From Rhynchopus euleeides (Eukaryota > Euglenozoa > Diplonemea > Diplonemida > Diplonemidae): a stretch of DNA of 64,000 nt. Position 1 is the stretch's first letter, and each line of letters opens with the position of its first letter. Of this stretch, positions 19,519 to 30,002 are shown piece after piece. The stretch spans positions 1,550,001 to 1,614,000 of the forward strand of contig OY723255.1 in assembly GCA_963210315.1 (NCBI GenBank), written 5' to 3'. Below the pieces are notes generated by a model. It did not search any database and was not told the origin of the DNA. It was given only the letters and a program-made list of their open reading frames with translations. The translations under genes and the position numbers were made by a program.

Positions 19519-21252
19519 ATGCGGCTGGAGCAGGCCGGACCGGTCACCCGGAAATTCCCCATTTTTGCCCTCCAGAGGTGGTTTTTTCACACCAATAATC
19601 CGGCTTCTGCTAAGGGGACCTTTTCGATTTTTTTTCCGGAAAACCCTGCTGCAGATGCTGGCTCCACCAGCGAGGAAGTCCCTCCCTCGTCTGAGATGGA
19701 TAGCGACACGACGGCTGCGGCTGCGGTGAAACGCACCGCCATCGTTCTGGACGCCTCCGACGAGGACTCGATGGGGCAGGATGCCGTGAAACGCACCGCC
19801 ATTTGTTTAGATCACTCTGACGAGGGCCCGTCCCTCTGGGGGGCTGGGATAGTGTGTGTGCGACAGCCAGAGTGGGACATGTGTGCGTCTCTTCTTCTTC
19901 TTTGGCCGGGCGTGATTGAGCATTTGGCTCTTCGCTGCCCCGACGATCAGCCCAGTGAGGGCGAGTTGGGTTCTTCTGCGGAGTCATCTGCGTTGACCCC
20001 ACGCGAATTCCCTGGTTTTCTTTTCTCGCCTTCCCCTCGAATGAATACCCCTGCTTCCCCTACCCCGCGTAAGATGGGTGCAGAGCACGTTACGCTTGAT
20101 GCGGATGAATCGTCGGGCTCCCAGCCTGATGATGCTCGTCTCGCTCCACCAGCAGATACAGCACCGCCTCCGGCGCCCTCTCCGGCTCCGGAGCTCGTGC
20201 TGCACACAGACCTGCTGGACGGGCTACAGACCCCGCAGTCGGGCTCGCCGCCCCTCCCAGAGAGCGCCACGCAACGGAGATCTCCGAGCCCTTGCGTGGG
20301 GCGCCGCCTTCCTTTCTCTCCCTCTCTCCCCTCTGAGTCCTCGGTGCCCCGCGCGCAGAAGCGGGTAGCACCCATACAGGAGACAGGCGAATCTGCCCTG
20401 GGGCAACGCTCCTTTAACAACAGAAGAGTAGAACCTCAACCCCCCGTGTCCCCTGGTTCACCGATTTCAGCGTCAAGCCTTCGGCCTGACGAGGATAGTA
20501 TCATGTCCCCATCAGAACTTGCTTCCCCCCTTCCTCTCTCGCCTGCACCTTCCCTTGTTGTGGATGACTCGCCGGGCTTTCAGCCCGTCGACACTCGGCT
20601 TAGTCCCCCATCAGACACTGTGTCACCCCCACCACCCTCTCCATGTCAGGAGCCCCTAGTGCCTTTAGACACTGCAACCCCCTCTCTTCCCGACTGGCAG
20701 GCAGAAACGCCGTCTCACCAGGGGGGCGACACGCTCTCCCACGAGTGCACGTCGCCGAGCCCTTACGTGGGGCGTCGACTTCCTTTCTCCCCTTCCTCCC
20801 CTTCTGAGTCCTCGGTTCCCCGCGCGCAGAAACGTGTAGCGCACATGCGGGAGGCAGACGAATCTGCCCTGGAGCGATGCTCGTTTCATAACAACAGAGC
20901 AGGTTTTCCTTCCTCCCGCACGATCATCAGCACAGCTAGATCAGGCGTGCCTTCCCCTTTCCCACGGGCCTCACAGGCCTTGCGCTTCTTGGAGCGCAAG
21001 ACACGTGCTGTCCGTCCTTCTCGTTCTCGTTTCCTCCAGAAGCAGGTGTTGCGTGCGGTTCCGAAGCGCACCCGCTGCATCCCCTCTCCCACCATCTTTC
21101 GTTCGGCGGCTATTCCGCGCTCTTTTCAACGCGTCGTCGCGAAGATTGCGCCTCAGTATCAGCAGGCGCAATCTCCGGCTTCCAGTGTGTGTGTGTCCCC
21201 CCTCCTTTACAGCGCAACGAGGAGGAGAGCGAAACCGTGTGGTGTCACGTAG
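19519..21252 (+). CDS. Pro/Ser-rich protein with duplicated modules, unknown function
   Basis: 577 residues from the ATG at 19519, which directly follows a stop codon in the same frame; an in-frame ATG at 19696 is an alternative start. Internal duplication is clear: KRTAIVLDASDEDS and KRTAICLDHSDEG near residue 70-100, and the longer module VGRRLPFSPSLPSESSVPRA versus VGRRLPFSPSSPSESSVPRA, each continuing QKRVA. The IVLD/ICLD cores followed by Ser/Asp/Glu resemble SUMO-interacting motifs; this is suggestive only. The C-terminus is Arg-rich and ends ATRRRAKPCGVT. No enzyme domain recognised. A duplicate of its 3' end follows at 21351-21680. Confidence 0.5.
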   Translation: MRLEQAGPVTRKFPIFALQRWFFHTNNPASAKGTFSIFFPENPAADAGSTSEEVPPSSEMDSDTTAAAAVKRTAIVLDASDEDSMGQDAVKRTAICLDHSDEGPSLWGAGIVCVRQPEWDMCASLLLLWPGVIEHLALRCPDDQPSEGELGSSAESSALTPREFPGFLFSPSPRMNTPASPTPRKMGAEHVTLDADESSGSQPDDARLAPPADTAPPPAPSPAPELVLHTDLLDGLQTPQSGSPPLPESATQRRSPSPCVGRRLPFSPSLPSESSVPRAQKRVAPIQETGESALGQRSFNNRRVEPQPPVSPGSPISASSLRPDEDSIMSPSELASPLPLSPAPSLVVDDSPGFQPVDTRLSPPSDTVSPPPPSPCQEPLVPLDTATPSLPDWQAETPSHQGGDTLSHECTSPSPYVGRRLPFSPSSPSESSVPRAQKRVAHMREADESALERCSFHNNRAGFPSSRTIISTARSGVPSPFPRASQALRFLERKTRAVRPSRSRFLQKQVLRAVPKRTRCIPSPTIFRSAAIPRSFQRVVAKIAPQYQQAQSPASSVCVSPLLYSATRRRAKPCGVT

Positions 21253-21350
21253 AGCAAGAGTAGGATAGCGGGCCCGGTTCCTCACGGTATGGTCCTTCGG
21301 GGCCAGGCTGCGATGCCAGCACGCTAACCCAAATTGCAATACAAGCGTTT

Positions 21351-21680
21351 GTGAAAATTTGTGAAACGTCTGTGTCGGCTAAGAGGCCTTGGAGACCGCG
21401 CCCTTCGCGCGGCCGCCAAGCCCCAAAGCTCTGCCCTAAAAGCAAAAACATATACGTCTCTTCCCTTTCTTTCTTTCTGAAGGCCGCCGTCGTATCCCGG
21501 CTCACAACCGGGCTACAGGCGCAGAGTGCCTCGTTCAGACCTCCTTTTCCTTTACCGAGGAGGCGATCACGCCCTAGCGGCGTGACATAGGTTAATATAC
21601 AGGACAGCGGGTACGGTTCCCTCGCCGAGGCGCGGTGCCGGCACGCTAATCCAACTTTAATAATAAAAACGTTTGTGAAG
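21351..21680 (+). pseudogene. Duplicated 3' end of the upstream Pro/Ser-rich gene
   Basis: The short frame ending at 21590 closes with RRRSRPSGVT, parallel to RRRAKPCGVT of the upstream gene, and both are preceded by QAQS-type sequence. The downstream sequence is also duplicated: AGCGGGCCCGGTTCC ... GCACGCTAACCCAA ... GCGTTTGTGAA (21268-21354) versus AGCGGGTACGGTTCC ... GCACGCTAATCCAA ... ACGTTTGTGAA (21606-21678). This is a partial tandem copy covering the last codons and 3' UTR. Confidence 0.55.
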
Positions 21681-21683
21681 CCC

Positions 21684-21762
21684 CACATGCAAGTATTATA
21701 CATGTATAATACATGTATATACTTGTAGTTATACATGTAAAATTTACAAGATCCCACCGTGC
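21684..21762 (-). repeat. TACATGTA repeat, inverted copy
   Basis: Reverse complement of 13291-13368. It directly abuts the left end of the long-TIR element that begins at 21762. Confidence 0.75.
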
Positions 21763-24040
21763 TGGTCAGCTGACTGACCAGGTTTTGACCAGGTCCAAAT
21801 CTGACCAGGTCATGACCAAATCTGACCTGGTCATGACCAGGTATGACCTGGTCATGACCATGTCATACCTGGTCATGACCAGGTCATTTTCACCCATTTT
21901 AACCGGGGGGAACATGTTGAGTGGCCAAGCAGGGGGGACAATTCGCATATTCCGGACTCTCTCCGGCCGTTGTGGAAAGTATGAGTCAAAAGGGTTCAAC
22001 CATACCCCGAGTCGAGAAAGAAGTCGAAGCTTGAATCATGTTGGGCACAAGGGGAAAATGGTCAAAATTGGCCCAAAATTACCAATAAAATATGCTGCAG
22101 TGCAGGGGGGTGGCGGGGGAGGGGAGGGTGGGGTCGGCGACGAAACTTGATGATCAGCAGCTTTGGCCCAAAATTACCAAAAAGGAATGGGGCCCCCTGC
22201 CCCCTGCCCCCTGCCCAGGTTCCCTGCCCGCCTGGATGCACTCAAGTGCCTCACACCGGGTCCCTCCCCCTGGTGGTATCCCAAAAAAATGTCGAGGAGG
22301 TCTGCATCATCCCAGGCCACGCAGAAGGCGTCGAGCTGTTTCACAGCAGCCTCGCGGCGCTGTTTGAAAAGCCATCGCACCACCCACTTTGACAAGGAGT
22401 GGGGCAGGAAGCTGACACGGAGTGAAGAGGCGACAAGAAGAAGGCCAGGACACTGCCCGCAGTCTACTCCATGCGTGTCTCTGGCAACGCGCGTCGGAGG
22501 CGGCATGAAGCGCCTCACGAGCGCCGACAAGAACTCGTCTGAGTACGAGGTGCTGACGGAAGCGGGGTGCTCGGATGAGGTGCTGGGAACTGATATGAAG
22601 AGGCTGCCCACCGCTCAAAGCGCGGTGGGCAGTACTTCTTCGAAGGCAGCTGAAAAACAACTGACCCCGAACCCCCCCCCCCATCACGCAGATGGGGAGG
22701 CATTCGATAGCAGACGTCCTCTTCTACCGGATCATCGTAGAGGTAGGTCCGGGAGCTGACGTGCCCGACGAGCACCCACCTGTCCTCGACGGATCGGTCA
22801 TGACTGTCACGGTCATGAGGGACCTGCCCTACAAGAGCGAGGTTCCGAATGGTCTGCACGCCCGAACGTTTCACATTCCGGATCCGTTCATTGTGGCGGT
22901 GGGGGCAACACCACAGGCAACGCAGGGGCAGGGTGTCGTGACCATCGACATCCAGTTGGTGAACGCGGTGATGAGGCAGGCGGTGGTGACAAAGAAGCCC
23001 GACCAGCGGGCGTGCCAGAGGACGAGAGTCCCATCGGCAGTGCCGTAACGGTTGACCACATCTGATTGTGACACTTTTCAAAGAGTGTAAAAGAATGGAG
23101 AAGGGAGTGCCCTGCCTTGAATGCCTCAGGACCCTCAGGATCCTCAGAACTGCCACCTCTCCGACGAAGCGTTCGAGAGGGAGAATGGGGAGAGGAAATC
23201 GCGGGCCAGGACAATCATCTGCTTGTTTCCGGGAGAGGGACCTGATGGTGTTCGAGCTGGCAAACTATGCCAGTTTCGGCAACGACCCCGCAAGAATCTT
23301 CGTGTACCCTCTTGCAATACAATGTCATATCGTTGTGCGGGAAGTGCATGACAGCGGGTCCCGTATGGATGAAAAACTTCGATTCGTTTCGGCACCGTCT
23401 CAGGGCTCTCGGTAGCAGTCGAGTAACCCCTGTCGGCCCGATCGATTCGCTCGGCAAGTGTTCCGATGGCTGGTTACTGACTGGCGATGCTGCCTGCAAC
23501 AAACCGCGTGGTCTCCGTATTTGCCTCTGCGACAAGCAGCCGCCGATCCACACCCAGGATGCGAAGGACGGCGTGTTACGCAAGGCAGCACTGGCCTGTG
23601 AAGCCGACGACGACAACGAAGATCCCGAAGAAGAGGAAGAAGGAGAAGAATGTGAAGAAGCGGAAGAAGGCAGAAAGCTGCTGATCATCAAGTTTCGTCG
23701 CCGACCCCACCCTCCCCTCCCCCGCCACCCCCCTGCACTGCAGCATATTTTATTGGTAATTTTGGGCCAATTTTGACCATTTTCCCCTTGTGCCCAACAT
23801 GATTCAAGCTTCGACTTCTTTCTCGACTCGGGGTATGGTTGAACCCTTTTGACTCATACTTTCCACAACGGCCGGAGAGAGTCCGGAATATGCGAATTGT
23901 CCCCCCTGCTTGGCCACTCAACATGTTCCCCCCGGTTAAAATGGGTGAAAATGACCTGGTCATGACCAGGTATGACATGGTCATGACCAGGTCATACCTG
24001 GTCAATGACCAGGTATGACCTGGTCAGGGTCTGACCAGGC
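21762..24040. mobile_element. Transposon with ~400-bp terminal inverted repeats
   Basis: TIRs 21762-22164 and 23673-24040 are near-identical reverse complements. The outer ~120 bp of each is an array of TGACCAGGTCATGACC-type palindromes; the inner part contains AACATGTTGAGTGGCCAAGC. The 1.5-kb interior has several plausible ORFs and no recognised transposase. Long TIRs with sub-terminal arrays recall Foldback or Mutator-like elements; assignment is uncertain. The right end lies 15 bp before the start codon of the next gene. Confidence 0.8.
22505..23776 (+). CDS. Element-internal ORFs, product unrecognised
   Basis: Three + strand stretches look coding. 22505-22660: MKRLTSADKNSSEYEVLTEA. 22692-23048: starts MGRHSIADVLFYRIIVEVGP right after a CCCCCCCCCATCACGCAG acceptor-like site and continues with regular alternation of hydrophobic and polar residues (118 aa, ending at TAA). 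23267-23776: contains CNKPRGLRICLCDKQPP and an acidic run, ending inside the right TIR. They may be exons of one gene or decayed pieces. No domain recognised; a transposase-associated or captured host gene is possible. Confidence 0.3.
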
Positions 24041-24055
24041 CACCGTGTTCTTGCC

Positions 24056-25801
24056 ATGGCCCTGGCTCGGGTGGTGGGGCTGCTGCAGGATGCAGGCCGG
24101 CATGCCCTGGCATGCGTCAGCACCGACGGCGACACCGAGGTCATCACAACCCGGAAGCGCGTCGGGCTGATCGCAGGCCTGGCAGGGGTCGTGGTGTCCG
24201 TCCTCGCCTGGACCTCCATGCCCACGGACACCGTCTTCAAATTTGTCACCGTCGGGTCATCATTGTGCGCCAGCTCCGCGCTGCTCTTCTGCATCATCTG
24301 CTTCAAATCGGCCCCCACTGCCATCCTCGAGACTGCTGCTGCTGGATGGGGCACAGCCATCCTCACTTCATCCTACGCCGCCGCAGCAATAGGCATCCCT
24401 GGGCAGAGCGCCATGCTGGTGCTGGTGCTCGACTTCCTCCTCATCACCCGCTGCCCCCAGAGAAGCACAGCGGCAGGCGTGGCGCTGTGCATCGTAATGC
24501 TCCTCGCTGTGAAGTCTCTCGCGACATACGACATCCGCCTCGCAGCCCTGCCTGACCACATATGCGACTGCGCACACCCCCCATGCCGGGTGGGCAGAAC
24601 AATCGCCGTCTCACAGGTGATGTGTGAGGTGATTATTCTGCTGCTCGACTTCTACCTCACCCGGGGCTTTGCCTCGCAGGTTGAGACGGAGAAGGCGGCT
24701 GTCCAGGCCTCTATCACTACTGCAGAGCACGTGGCTGTCTGCCTCAGCGGGTTCGACCTGGATTCAGCGGAAGCCCTCCTCACCTGCGAGGAAGCCTGCA
24801 CCACGTCCCTCCCCATATGCCTCCGGGAGGCGCTGCAGCGGATCCTCCTGAACCTCAGGACGTATAAACCGTATCTCCCCAAGACGTGCCTGCCGATGGA
24901 TGCGACGGCCGAGCCGCCCCCACCCGAGGCAGATGTGGATGACGTGTCAGGGTCTTCGCCATCCGTCTCCAGCAGCCTATCCTCGATGACCCTGCGGACA
25001 CCCCACTCTGTCAGCATACGTCAGGAGCTCGTGCCTCGGAGCTGCACGCTGATGGTGACCAATATGCACAACACCCTGTCTGTGATAGATACGGACCCCG
25101 ATGCGTTTGTGACGGCGTTCTCCAGGCTTCTGCACCACGCCCTGCTGGGTGTGGAGCGGGCGCGGGGCATGATCGATGTGTTTGTCGGGGATCGGATTTT
25201 CTCGTCATTCAACGCGTCGCGGCAGTGCCTCCAGCATGCGTCTGCGGCGGTGGAGGCGGCAAAGGCGGTGTGTGTCTGCGAGCAGGGGGTGGACCACGGC
25301 ATCGCGACGGGGAGGATTATGTGTGGCGACGTCGGCACATCCGAGATGCGGCGGTTCAACTCGGTGGGGCGGCTGATGGTGGTGGCGTGTGGCATCGAGC
25401 GTGCTGCGCGTGCCCTGGAGAGGCAGGCGCTGTGCAGCGCTGTGTCGCAAGGGGATGCGTCAGTGCGGCACCAGCTCCGCCGCTTCCCGCGTCTGGTGTC
25501 CATCAGGAAGGGGCAACGCACCGGAGATGGGCGTGGGGGAACGGTTCTCCCGAACAGCCCGGTTTTTGACGTCGTCATCGGCACCAGTTCCCCCGCAAGC
25601 TGCGAGTGGATGTATGCGCTAAACGACCTCGCAAACGCGTGGGCGAAGTACAACAGCGCTGTGGTGCGGTTCCTGCAAGGCGAGAGCCCAGGATTGCTGT
25701 CAAAGGAGCTGCTGGGGTCGGGTTCCCAGGCGGAATCCGAGATGTTCGCCGACATGATGGAGACCCATGCGTCCCTCGATCCTCTGGTGATTTGCTTCTG
25801 A
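24056..25801 (+). CDS. Polytopic membrane protein with degenerate class III cyclase domain
   Basis: 581 residues. The upstream frame is closed by a TGA inside the transposon end, so the ATG at 24056 is the first available. About six hydrophobic segments fall in residues 35-205 (for example GLIAGLAGVVVSVLAW and EVIILLLDFYL), followed by a linker and a class III nucleotide-cyclase-like domain at ~328-450. The domain keeps FVGDRIFSSFNAS (metal Asp379) and HGIATGRIMCGDVG. The first metal Asp of the FxDI motif is Asn336 (VTNMHN), and the Asn and Arg of the usual GxxVNxAARL motif are missing (GRLMVVACGIER). Catalysis is therefore doubtful; a pseudo-cyclase or sensor partner is likelier. A C-terminal CEWMYALND block is shared with the protein at 47433. 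Plasma or internal membrane, domain facing the cytosol (inferred). Confidence 0.7.
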   Translation: MALARVVGLLQDAGRHALACVSTDGDTEVITTRKRVGLIAGLAGVVVSVLAWTSMPTDTVFKFVTVGSSLCASSALLFCIICFKSAPTAILETAAAGWGTAILTSSYAAAAIGIPGQSAMLVLVLDFLLITRCPQRSTAAGVALCIVMLLAVKSLATYDIRLAALPDHICDCAHPPCRVGRTIAVSQVMCEVIILLLDFYLTRGFASQVETEKAAVQASITTAEHVAVCLSGFDLDSAEALLTCEEACTTSLPICLREALQRILLNLRTYKPYLPKTCLPMDATAEPPPPEADVDDVSGSSPSVSSSLSSMTLRTPHSVSIRQELVPRSCTLMVTNMHNTLSVIDTDPDAFVTAFSRLLHHALLGVERARGMIDVFVGDRIFSSFNASRQCLQHASAAVEAAKAVCVCEQGVDHGIATGRIMCGDVGTSEMRRFNSVGRLMVVACGIERAARALERQALCSAVSQGDASVRHQLRRFPRLVSIRKGQRTGDGRGGTVLPNSPVFDVVIGTSSPASCEWMYALNDLANAWAKYNSAVVRFLQGESPGLLSKELLGSGSQAESEMFADMMETHASLDPLVICF

Positions 25802-27019
25802 AAAGGCCAGGTGTGGGGTGACTGAAGCTTTCGCCGGCAAATACCTACCTCCCTGTTCTCCGCTTGAGGGTACGGTTTTACGTCGACAGCTTCCCCCCCC
25901 CACCTCACCCTCAGGGCCAGTTGTCTCGCAGCAATATAGTGGTGACCATCCGACATCGGGTGCTCCTCCGCGTGTATGGCTGTTGCTGTCGTGCCAGGCC
26001 ACTTCTCGAAGGGGCTTTGAAGTGTTCCAAAGAGCCCTGGGGGGCAGAACTCCCATGCCGTGAATTGCCTCATGAGTTGCCTCCCAGCAAGGTGCCTTGC
26101 ACACAGTCCCATGCGCAACGTGTGCAATGCATGCAAATCGGAGTGACTGTGATGTGCGATTCCTTCTTCCATATTTGATGCGTTAGCGTTTCCGCCCAAT
26201 AGTCTGCTGCCTTGATGTGGGTGCGGCACAACGAAACGAAGGCAGGATCACTCCTGCACTTTTGGATGTGCTGGAGAACACTTGGCGTGCAGATCATGCG
26301 ATTCTCCATCACCTGCACTGCGTGTATTCTTACATGCAATGCACACCTCATGGAAATCATCTTGAATAAGGTCTTCGCCCTGTGCCACTGTGTGTCAGAC
26401 TGAGCCACTTTGCATCCAAAAGTGTTGTGAGGCGGGCTCGCCTTTTGCCACACTTCAGAATAGACTTCTGCATTTCCAAGCAGAGGCCCCTGTGATCACC
26501 TTTCGTTCTGTGAAGCTGCGGATCCAACTGTTCAAATTTGCAACTCTCTTCGCGGATGCACGCAGGTGCCCGACTTTACATTCCTTTTATGGGTGCAGGC
26601 CTCCCCATGTACATCATCATGCCGACCGCAGTGGTGGTACCTCATCATGCGAATCATTCACTTGCCCTGATCTAGGGCTTTCGCTCTTTCGGCAGAAGCA
26701 AGGGTTCTGTGTAACCGACTACGCCTGCCAGCAATGGGCACACTTGTGGCATGCGAAGCATGCCACAAGCATGCTCCATGTGATACACTCGGTTGTATCT
26801 GCCTTGTCCACTTCCCTGCCCCCCTCTCCCCTCCGCCCCTTCCTGGATTCCGCATTTCTATGGGGAACGGCACAGGGCATATAAACCAGTTGTGCATGCC
26901 ACCTGCCTCAAGTAGTTACGAGTAACCACTTCGGGCTACATGAGCAAACAGCAAACAAGCAGTTGACCACTGCGAGCTCCACCACTTTCTCCCCCACACC
27001 GGGAGCGGGGGGGGGGGGG
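25802..27019. other. Intergenic region with one retroelement-terminus fragment
   Basis: No supported gene. Near 26155-26245, on the minus strand, lies a diverged terminus: CACCCACATCAAGGCAGCAG, then GGCGGAAACGCTAACGCATC, then GGAAGAAGGA, matching 42540-42630. A palindrome CTTGTGGCATGC / GCATGCCACAAG is at ~26743-26770. Confidence 0.5.
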
Positions 27020-28551
27020 TAGGGGGGGTCGAAAGCCCCCTTTTTTTGTCCCAAAATGGGGTTTTTCGACATAGCAGCCGCGGCCCTCTATTTGACCTTC
27101 TGACCCCCCAGAACCCACCATACCCCGGTTTTTGGGCCCTAGGAGTCCGATTTTCGGGCTCCCGAGCCCCGGAAAGTCGAATTTTGATGATGTCAATTTT
27201 TCCGTTCCCTATACTGCACCTCCGGGTCATGGCACGGACGCCTGCCACGGGCAGATAGTAAAAACACTCTCATCCTGGGACGTCCGAGCGCACACCATCC
27301 TGCGGCTGTGATTTTCTGATGCAACCGCTCATCCGCGCCACAAACAACGTCGTATCCCAACGATTCGGACAGTGAGAAGATGGCATCGAATACTGCCATC
27401 TGACACAGTCGTTGGGTGGCCTGCTATTGAACTCGGAGCTGCCAGGAACAGGGAGGATGTCATCATAGCCGACAGTGATGCATTAGTGTTGATGCCCTCA
27501 TAAGAATGCTCTCTTAGAATGCAAGGCAGGTGAACTGTCCCGACTAAACACTTGCCACTGCTGCCGTTATCTGCGAAGCATTTCTCCTGTGGATGCAGAC
27601 AGTCAAGGGAGGTGAAGAGCGCAGCGAGTACCCAGCTGCAACGCAGAGCCCGAGCTTATCATCAAGGTTCTCTTCTGGGCGCTCAAGACCAGGGTCCTGT
27701 GGGACCTGGTCTCAGAACAGTGTCCGGGTATTTATGCCTTATGGAATGACGAGTGCGCATAACTGGCTAAAGGCGCTGCGAAGGATATGCTCGGGACATG
27801 CAAGCGTCCTCCGTACGATGAGGCGAGGAAGGGGATCAAGGAATCACACAGTGCAACTCTCGCAACAACCATTTCACAGAAGAAGTGCGCGGGCTTCGAA
27901 TGCACGTCCTGAATAATCAGAAAGTCATTGCACGCCTTGCTCAGCAAGCCATGAGCAAGTCGTGAGGGTTGGTTTGCAAACCCCCCTCCCGACAGAGGAG
28001 ACCTTTCAACTTACAAAGAGTTCGTTGGCCAGACCAGCATCTCATCGTGTCGGAGCAGTGGCCAGTTGTGCCGCCTGTCCCTTGCAGCCAAGCACCGCAC
28101 ACTGTGCAAGTTGATGACGGTTCCCACTCTGCATCAGTATGCATCTTTGCACGATCTGGCAGTGTATACAGAGAAGGAGATGGTGGCTGCCCGCATTCAA
28201 CAGTTTGGTGCGACGCTGGAGTGGGAAGAGGGTCAAAAGATGCAGGATTGGCACCTATGGTGGGTCTTGAGGACGCAGGGGAGGAAGGGGTGGAGGAGGT
28301 CGAGGAAGTGGGCGTGCACATGGACTGACGGTGTATTGGTGAACCTGTGCGTGACCCTGAGGTGCAGTATAGGGAACAAAATTTTGACATCATCAAAAAT
28401 CGACTTTCCGGGGCTCGGGAGCCCGAAAATCGGACTCATAGGGCCCAAAAACCGGGGTATGGTGGGTTCTGGGGGGTCAGAAGGTCAAAAAGAGGGCCGC
28501 AGCTGCTATGTCGAAAAACCCCATTTTGGGACAGGCTTTCGACCCGCCCTA
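27020..28551. mobile_element. Foldback-type element, ~200-bp TIRs beginning TAGGGGGGGTC
   Basis: TIRs 27020-27230 and 28351-28551 are reverse complements at roughly 95% by eye. Outer end TAGGGGGGGTCGAAAG; inner end CCCTATACTGCACCTC. The interior carries broken coding-like stretches, for example IELGAARNREDVIIADSDAL near 27432-27490 before a stop, and reading pieces at 27969-28330. No transposase recognised. The same outer terminus occurs on the element at 58140-59476. Confidence 0.75.
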
Positions 28552-29202
28552 CTGGGGGGGGCTAAATAGAAGGGGGGGGTCAAATACAAGGGGGGGGCCT
28601 ATTAGAAGGGGGGGGTCTGAAAATTCGAAATCCATAAAATTTTTCGCCGAATACAAGGGGGGGGGGGGCTTGTATTCGGCGGAAGCCGAATTTCAGCCAA
28701 ATTTCAAATTTTCAGCCTGTTTTTCCAGTCATAACAGGCACCCCATGGTCAAAATGACCCCACTGCGGTCCGCACGGAATCCAAGCATTCAAAGGAACGG
28801 GGTTTTGGACACCAGTGTGGGGGTCCTCGCAGGTTGCTGACTCCCGGGAATATCCTCCCATTATCAGGAGCCAAACCAGACCCACATTTCATGTGTGATA
28901 CTTGGCACCTCCACCCACAAAATGACCCCACCACGATCCGCACGGATTCCGAATAGTGCAATGGAAGGCGAAAATTGCGATTCCACGAGGTCACCTGGGG
29001 CAAAATTCACCAAAATTTGGAAAATTCGGCTTCCGCCGAATACAAGCCCCCCCCCCCCCCCTTGTATTTGACCCCCCCCTTCTATTTGGCCACCCACTGC
29101 AAAAATTGCCTAAAATTTTGGGCCCTCGAAAACCCCCAAAAAAACTCGATCCTACGCCGAATACAAGGGGGGGGGGCTTCTATTTAGCCCCCCCCAGTAG
29201 GG
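28546..29202. mobile_element. Short inverted-repeat element with G-run termini
   Basis: Ends CCCTACTGGGGGGGGCTAAA (28546-) and its reverse complement ending CCCCAGTAGGG (29202). Inner inverted pairs GCCGAATACAAG + G run and C run + CTTGTATTCGGC add further pairing. Interior 28745-29010 has two copies of the dispersed AAAATGACCCCAC / CGATCCGCACGGA repeat. Confidence 0.6.
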
Positions 29203-30002
29203 CAGTGAAGGCAAAATACGCGTATTTTTCAGAATCCCGATTTTAAAAATACGTTGAACGTTCAAATACGTTGAACGTTCAGCGTATTTGAACGTTTCTC
29301 ATATTGCCTACCGTCTGCAGGGGCCACCAGTCACAAATCCGCCTTTCCTCAAGCAGAGCAAGGGCGAGTTGGTGGCACCAACGACAACCGTGCGGAAGAC
29401 GTCCTTGGAGCACGATTTTACAGCGACTTGCTTCGCGCGCTCCAGTCGCGATGCAGTCGACAACATATCCCTTGTCCTTTGCTCCATGAAGCGGGCTGGT
29501 GCAGTTGAGGTGAACCCCTGCCAGTGGGATATGCCATCCGGTTCTCCCATGCGGGATATCCCATACGTCCTGTACCCGTAGCTCACGTTCGGCCAGCTCA
29601 CGTTCGGCCATCCACTTCCTCTACACGACGGACTCCAGCCGGTCGAGTGGGGTAAAACTGGGAGATAGGTCGAGAGGGGGTTGGTACCCCCGCTTTTCCG
29701 GAGTTCAACCCTGAAAAGAGGGGGTACCGACCACCCCTTTCCGGGACCCGCCCCTTCTCGGACTACAGAACCTCTTTTTCACCGACTTTTCGCCACGCGT
29801 GACACTCTCCATCCCACCGGTGTCCCCTTTAGTGTGTGCAGGGGGCCCACCCCCTACTGCTAGGGGGGGTTTCATGTGGAGAGTGCACCCAGTGGGTGAA
29901 AACGCTCAAAAGCCAAAAAAACGTTCAACTTCGACGCATTTTTTTAAAAATACGTTGAACGTTCAAATACGTTGAACGTTTTTTACGTATTTTCTATCAC
30001 TG
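29203..30002. mobile_element. Non-autonomous hAT-like element
   Basis: 800 bp. Ends CAGTGAAGGCAAAATACG and the reverse complement of CAGTGATAGAAAATACG, which fits hAT termini (CAGTG...). Flanks CAGTAGGG and CCCTAGGG agree at 6 of 8 bases, compatible with an old 8-bp target duplication. AAATACGTTGAACGTTCAAA sub-terminal repeats are near both ends. The interior has a minus-strand coding-like stretch (about 29600-29310) with no recognised domain. Confidence 0.6.
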
